From NCBI GenBank assembly GCA_965652425.1, contig CBFGVX010000057.1:1-22585 (forward strand): 22,585 nt of DNA, in the 5' to 3' direction. A program made the position numbers and the translations under genes. Positions within the stretch are counted from its first letter, which is position 1. Every line of letters begins with the position of its first letter. The notes under the pieces were generated by a model that was not told the DNA's origin, did no database searches, and worked only from the letters and a program-made list of their open reading frames with translations. This DNA is from JANSXG01 sp965652425. GTDB taxonomy: Bacteria > Planctomycetota > Phycisphaerae > Phycisphaerales > UBA1924. Positions 15,668 to 22,585 of this stretch are shown here, piece after piece.

Positions 15668-16708
15668 TCAGTCCTCAAGCCGTTTCGTTTCGTCGATGAA
15701 ATGATCGAAGTCGCTCGTCGGCTCGCTCGCTTCGCGCAGCCGTCTTGCTGCGTCGTGCTTGCCGAACTCCAGACGGGCGTGCTCCTGCGCCAACTCCATG
15801 GACACTTTGCCCGCATGGGTCAGGATGTCCCGCTCGTTGAACCGCAGGAACGCATCAAGTTTCTTCGCCCAGTCGGCCATGTGCATCGGCTTCTGCTTCC
15901 GCGCCTGATCTTCCGCGTAGTCGAGATACATCGTGACGATGCGGTTGAGGGCTTCGATCTCTTCGGCAGTCAGATAGTTCTTGGCGATCCCGACATCACC
16001 CTTTCGGATTGGTCCTCCCGGCGCATTCTTCCAGGTCGTCAGACCCATGTTGGGCTTCGAAGCATCCGCCCGCTCGGAGATGATCTCCGCAGCGGTCCGG
16101 CCGTGGATCGCCCAGTGCAGCTTGTTCTGGACGGTCGCGTAGAACTCGCGGGTCTGCGCGGCGTTCGGCTCGTAGTCGATGCTTGTCGCGTAGATATCCG
16201 CGATCTTCTGGTAGAACCGGCGCTCCGATGCTCGGATATCCCGGATCCGTTCGAGCAATTCATCGAAGTAGTCCCGCCCCAGCGAGCGCCCTTCCTTGAG
16301 GCGCTCGTCGTCCATAACGAAGCCCTTGGTCAGGTATTCCGACAGAGTCGCCGTCGCCCACTGGCGGAACTGCGTGCCGCGAGTCGAACGCACGCGATAG
16401 CCCACGGCGAGAATGGCGTCGAGGGAGTAGTGCTTCAGCATTCGCTTGACCGACCGCTGGCCCTCATCGCGAACCTGTAAGTAATCCTTACAAGTTGCTG
16501 CCTCCGACAACTCGCCTTCCTCGTAGATGGCCTTCAGGTGAATGGTGATGTTCTGCGGGGTCGACTGAAACAACTCCGCCATCTGCGCCTGCGTCAGCCA
16601 TACCGTCTCACCTTCGAGGCGAACGCGGAGCTCATTTCCCCCGTCATTCGGGCGAAACAGGACCAGACCGGGGTTCGGGTCGGACGAATCGGGGCGGTCA
16701 TCGGGCAT
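15668..16708 (-). CDS. rhuM: RhuM family protein
   Basis: A 346-residue protein of the Virulence_RhuM family. The N-terminal part is a DNA-binding-like domain: ETVWLTQAQMAELFQSTPQNITIHLKAIYEEGEL (about residues 34-67) has a helix-turn-helix pattern. It is followed by the family hallmark ATCKDYLQVRDEGQRSVKR and by HYSLDAILAVGYRVRSTRGTQFRQWAT. The C-terminal half is helical. I start at ATG 16708, which has GGGAG eight bases upstream, rather than GTG 16738. RhuM was named from a Salmonella pathogenicity island; its molecular role is not established. Family genes are often found in accessory regions, so horizontal arrival is plausible, but I see no flanking repeats or mobility gene. It lies 48 bp downstream of the histidine phosphatase gene on the same strand. 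Confidence 0.88.
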   Translation of the reverse strand: MPDDRPDSSDPNPGLVLFRPNDGGNELRVRLEGETVWLTQAQMAELFQSTPQNITIHLKAIYEEGELSEAATCKDYLQVRDEGQRSVKRMLKHYSLDAILAVGYRVRSTRGTQFRQWATATLSEYLTKGFVMDDERLKEGRSLGRDYFDELLERIRDIRASERRFYQKIADIYATSIDYEPNAAQTREFYATVQNKLHWAIHGRTAAEIISERADASKPNMGLTTWKNAPGGPIRKGDVGIAKNYLTAEEIEALNRIVTMYLDYAEDQARKQKPMHMADWAKKLDAFLRFNERDILTHAGKVSMELAQEHARLEFGKHDAARRLREASEPTSDFDHFIDETKRLED

Positions 16709-16756
16709 CGGGGCGTCTCCCAAACATATACCGCACACAGAATACCCTATCCCGGT

Positions 16757-17260
16757 CTATTCCTCCAGCCGCTGCGACCACAGCAGCCGCGCGGTCCCGA
16801 ACGGCTGCTCCGGGTCCACCTCCAGCGCGAACGCCTCGCCGGTCCGCACCCGGTACCCGCCGCCTCCGGGCCCTTCCAGCAGCAGCGCGAGGATGCCCTC
16901 GCTCTGCGGGTTATGCCCGACCGTGACCATGCCGCCGGGATCATCGGCCACGCCCGCATCGCGGGCGTGGCCGATCGCCGCCTCGATCGCCTGCGAAGGG
17001 GTCGGTCCGAACTGCAGGACCGCGTCTATGCGGTGCTCGACACCAAGATGATCGTTGATCAGTTTCGCCGTCGTCATCGCCCGCTCGATGCCGCTGGAAA
17101 CGATCAGCCGGGGCGGATGTTCGAGTTGCGCGAAGATTTCGCCAAGGAAATTTGACTGGCGAACGCCGCGAGATTTCAGCACTCGATCCTCGTCGCGGCC
17201 CGGCGAATCCTCGGGAGGATCCTGATGTGTTTTCCCGTGCCGAACGACGATCAGTCGCAT
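16757..17260 (-). CDS. SixA-like histidine phosphatase
   Basis: A 167-residue histidine-phosphatase-superfamily protein. The phosphohistidine motif RHG is at residues 7-9 (LIVVRHGKT, catalytic His8), the second Arg at 60 (SSGIERAMTTA) and the second catalytic His at 116 (VTVGHNPQS). The size, SSGIERAMTTA and VGHNP match SixA-type phosphohistidine phosphatases, which in E. coli act on a phosphorelay or PTS protein; the substrate here is unknown. The start is ATG 17260 with GGAGG six bases upstream; a longer frame begins at 17317 but lacks support. It has an extended -10 about 26 bases upstream and is transcribed divergently from the thioesterase gene. Confidence 0.88.
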   Translation of the reverse strand: MRLIVVRHGKTHQDPPEDSPGRDEDRVLKSRGVRQSNFLGEIFAQLEHPPRLIVSSGIERAMTTAKLINDHLGVEHRIDAVLQFGPTPSQAIEAAIGHARDAGVADDPGGMVTVGHNPQSEGILALLLEGPGGGGYRVRTGEAFALEVDPEQPFGTARLLWSQRLEE

Positions 17261-17286
17261 GGGGCGCCTCCTCGCTGGTCGGGTCA

Positions 17287-17295
17287 ACTGTACCA
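17287..17295 (-). promoter_or_regulatory. Extended -10 of the SixA-like gene
   Basis: Minus-strand TGGTACAGT: a TGn dinucleotide element followed by TACAGT (17292-17287). Transcription from about 17280 gives a 20-base leader holding the GGAGG site of the phosphatase gene. It lies within the 73-bp divergent intergenic region (17261-17333). Confidence 0.5.
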
Positions 17296-17318
17296 CAGCG
17301 TGGTGGAGCCGCTGCATG

Positions 17319-17327
17319 TGCTACTGT
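17319..17327 (+). promoter_or_regulatory. Extended -10 of the thioesterase gene (leaderless arrangement)
   Basis: TGCTACTGT has TGn followed by TACTGT (17322-17327), ending six bases before the GTG start at 17334. Normal spacing from -10 to transcription start would place +1 at or next to the start codon. No ribosome site is present. Confidence 0.45.
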
Positions 17328-17333
17328 TCCAGC

Positions 17334-17756
17334 GTGAACCAGACACCAAACAGCACCGCCGACGCACCACGGGACGAAGTTGCCATCCGCACCGTCATGA
17401 TGCCCGCCCACACGAACCCGCAGGGGGCGATCTTCGGCGGGGTCATCCTGTCGCTCATCGACGAGGCGGCGTTCGTGGAAGCGCTACGCCAGCGGAACCA
17501 CCGCTATGTCACCGTCGCGTTCAACGGCGTGGAGTTCCACAAGCCCGTGCTCGTCGGCGATGTGCTGAGTCTGTACGCCCAGACCACGCGCGTCGGGCGC
17601 ACCTCGCTGACCGTGCGCGTCAATGTCCGGGCGTTCCGGCCCGAAGCCGACCAGACCATCGATGTGACCAGCGCCGAGGTCGTGCTGGTCGCGGTGGACC
17701 ATTCCGGCCAGCCGGTCCCCATCGGCGACTGTCCGGCGCGCGAGCGGCTCGGGTAA
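17334..17756 (+). CDS. Hotdog-fold acyl-CoA thioesterase (YciA-like)
   Basis: A 140-residue single hotdog domain. The active-site signature HTNPQGAIFGGVILSLIDEAA (26-46) has Asn28 and the acidic Asp43 expected of YciA/BFIT-type thioesterases. A strand carrying VTVAFNGVEFHKPVLVGDVLSL (59-80) and VGRTSLTVRVNVRA (87-100) complete the family pattern. It should hydrolyse acyl-CoA to free acid and CoA; chain-length preference is not readable. I start at GTG 17334 because the family N-terminus (about 20 residues before HTNPQG) fits and a -10 lies just upstream; an upstream ATG at 17259 would give an atypical Cys/Trp-rich extension overlapping the divergent phosphatase start. Only 28 bp separate it from the asparaginase-like gene. 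Confidence 0.87.
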   Translation: MNQTPNSTADAPRDEVAIRTVMMPAHTNPQGAIFGGVILSLIDEAAFVEALRQRNHRYVTVAFNGVEFHKPVLVGDVLSLYAQTTRVGRTSLTVRVNVRAFRPEADQTIDVTSAEVVLVAVDHSGQPVPIGDCPARERLG

Positions 17757-17771
17757 AACACGGCGAGCGGG

Positions 17772-17777
17772 TACACT
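17772..17777 (+). promoter_or_regulatory. Candidate -10 (TACACT) of the asparaginase-like gene
   Basis: TACACT lies seven bases before ATG 17785 with no Shine-Dalgarno between, again predicting a leaderless start. The hexamer is identical to that before mutS. No -35 is recognisable, and read-through from the thioesterase gene is also possible. Confidence 0.4.
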
Positions 17778-17784
17778 GCCCGCC

Positions 17785-18306
17785 ATGCGTCATGTCGAAC
17801 TGATCACCACCGGCGGCACCATCGAGAAAACCTACGACGAGGTCGCCCAGCAGCTCTCGAATCGCGGCTCGATCGTCCAGCGGATGATCGCCCGGCTGCG
17901 CCTGGCCGACACCCGCGTGCACATCCGCGAGCTGCTGAGCAAGGACAGTCTGGAACTGACCGACGCCGATCGGCGGCTCATCCTCGACGCCACCAAGGCG
18001 GCGATGACGCTCAGCGACGGCGTGGTGATCCTGCACGGCACCGACACGCTCAGCATCACCGGTGAATCCCTGCACAAGCACCTGGGCGATTCGCTCACGG
18101 TGCCGGTCGTCCTGACCGGGGCGATGCGCCCGTTCGAGATGAAGCGCAGCGATGCGCTGCAGAACCTGACCGAGTCGCTGCTGGCCACCGAGCTGGCGGC
18201 TCCGGGCGTGTATGTGGCGTGCCACGGGCGGGTGCTGAAGTTTCCCGGCGTGGTGAAGGATGTGGCCAAGGGCACCTTCGTCCGCTCGGACGCCGCCTCG
18301 TCCTGA
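17785..18306 (+). CDS. Short asparaginase-domain protein (N-terminal domain only)
   Basis: A 173-residue protein matching only the N-terminal domain of bacterial L-asparaginases. Thr12 sits in the TTGGTIEKTY nucleophile motif, Thr86-Asp87 in the HGTDTLSITGESL motif, and VVLTGAMRPFEMKRSDALQNL follows at ~108-128. Classical enzymes are ~320-340 residues with a small C-terminal domain that helps build the active site across subunits; here the frame stops cleanly after GVVKDVAKGTFVRSDAASS. Short asparaginase-domain proteins of this length occur in other bacteria, so it is probably a natural form rather than a truncation. Asparagine hydrolysis is a guess from motifs. It converges on rpoC with 83 bp between stops. 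Confidence 0.8.
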   Translation: MRHVELITTGGTIEKTYDEVAQQLSNRGSIVQRMIARLRLADTRVHIRELLSKDSLELTDADRRLILDATKAAMTLSDGVVILHGTDTLSITGESLHKHLGDSLTVPVVLTGAMRPFEMKRSDALQNLTESLLATELAAPGVYVACHGRVLKFPGVVKDVAKGTFVRSDAASS

Positions 18307-18332
18307 CCCATCTGCAGCACCAACTCCAAATG

Positions 18333-18360
18333 AAAAACGCGGGCCCTTTCGAGCCCGCGT
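18333..18360 (-). terminator. Intrinsic terminator of rpoC
   Basis: Read on the minus strand, ACGCGGGC (18360-18353), an eight-base loop, and GCCCGCGT (18344-18337) form a perfect eight-base-pair stem that runs into a T tract (18337-18333, then CATTT). The T tract is on the minus-strand side only, so it serves rpoC and not the converging asparaginase-like gene, although the hairpin could slow transcription from either side. Confidence 0.85.
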
Positions 18361-18389
18361 GGTTCACTGTTCGTTGACCGATCCGGGGA

Positions 18390-22585
<4,196 letters not shown>

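Noticed and set aside
16476..16492. Perfect inverted repeat TGTAAG/CTTACA inside rhuM
   Set aside because: It encodes the conserved RhuM residues TCKDYL, so the bases are explained by protein constraint; there is no T tract and it sits mid-gene.
15668..17260. rhuM plus the SixA-like phosphatase as a defence or toxin-antitoxin module
   Set aside because: No toxin, nuclease, reverse transcriptase or other effector domain lies nearby, and the phosphatase is a common housekeeping family with its own promoter.

Overview
The window is about 64-65% GC by eye. It is densely coded and mostly chromosomal housekeeping: mutS, rpoC, isocitrate dehydrogenase, a zinc ABC transporter and a tRNA-Ala. There is no plasmid, phage or integrase signature. 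Shine-Dalgarno sites are present at many genes but not all. The gene mix and the RpoC sequence suggest a free-living Gram-negative-type bacterium. My best guess is Planctomycetota (possibly a Phycisphaerae-like lineage), but this is an impression from protein style, not a computed placement.

Layout. 1-360: 3' end of an endonuclease/exonuclease/phosphatase-family gene, whose tail overlaps the convergent tail of a polysaccharide flippase (309-1979, minus). 2108-4847 (minus): a tightly overlapping zinc uptake operon znuA-znuC-znuB with a Zur-like palindrome at its promoter. 4990-5062: tRNA-Ala(CGC) with its own extended -10 promoter and hairpin terminator. 5153-9779 (plus): mutS, a bacterial PH-domain membrane protein, and an aldo/keto reductase. 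9805-11584 (plus): an orphan four-helix membrane protein behind a good promoter, then two tandem thioredoxin-fold paralogs with WCGDC motifs. 11745-15667 (plus): a two-domain isocitrate dehydrogenase with an NAD-type cofactor signature, a strong terminator, a UPF0316/DUF2179 membrane protein, and a DUF1338/HglS-type 2-oxoadipate dioxygenase/decarboxylase. 15668-17260 (minus): a RhuM-family protein and a SixA-like histidine phosphatase. 17334-18306 (plus): a hotdog thioesterase and a one-domain asparaginase-like protein. 18390-22585 (minus): rpoC, running off the right edge, with its terminator at 18333-18360.

How the genes relate. The only clear multi-gene machine is the ZnuABC importer. Isocitrate dehydrogenase and HglS both bear on 2-oxoglutarate: HglS makes D-2-hydroxyglutarate, one oxidation from 2-oxoglutarate. 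They have separate transcription signals. I see no convincing undescribed multi-gene system.

The most striking signal is compositional. I found no ACGT tetranucleotide anywhere in the 22.6 kb, where simple composition predicts about 70-75. Asp, Asn, His and Tyr codons switch from NNC to NNT before GTN valine codons in every case I examined. The second is the loss of three of the four zinc-ligand cysteines of the conserved C-terminal zinc site in RpoC.
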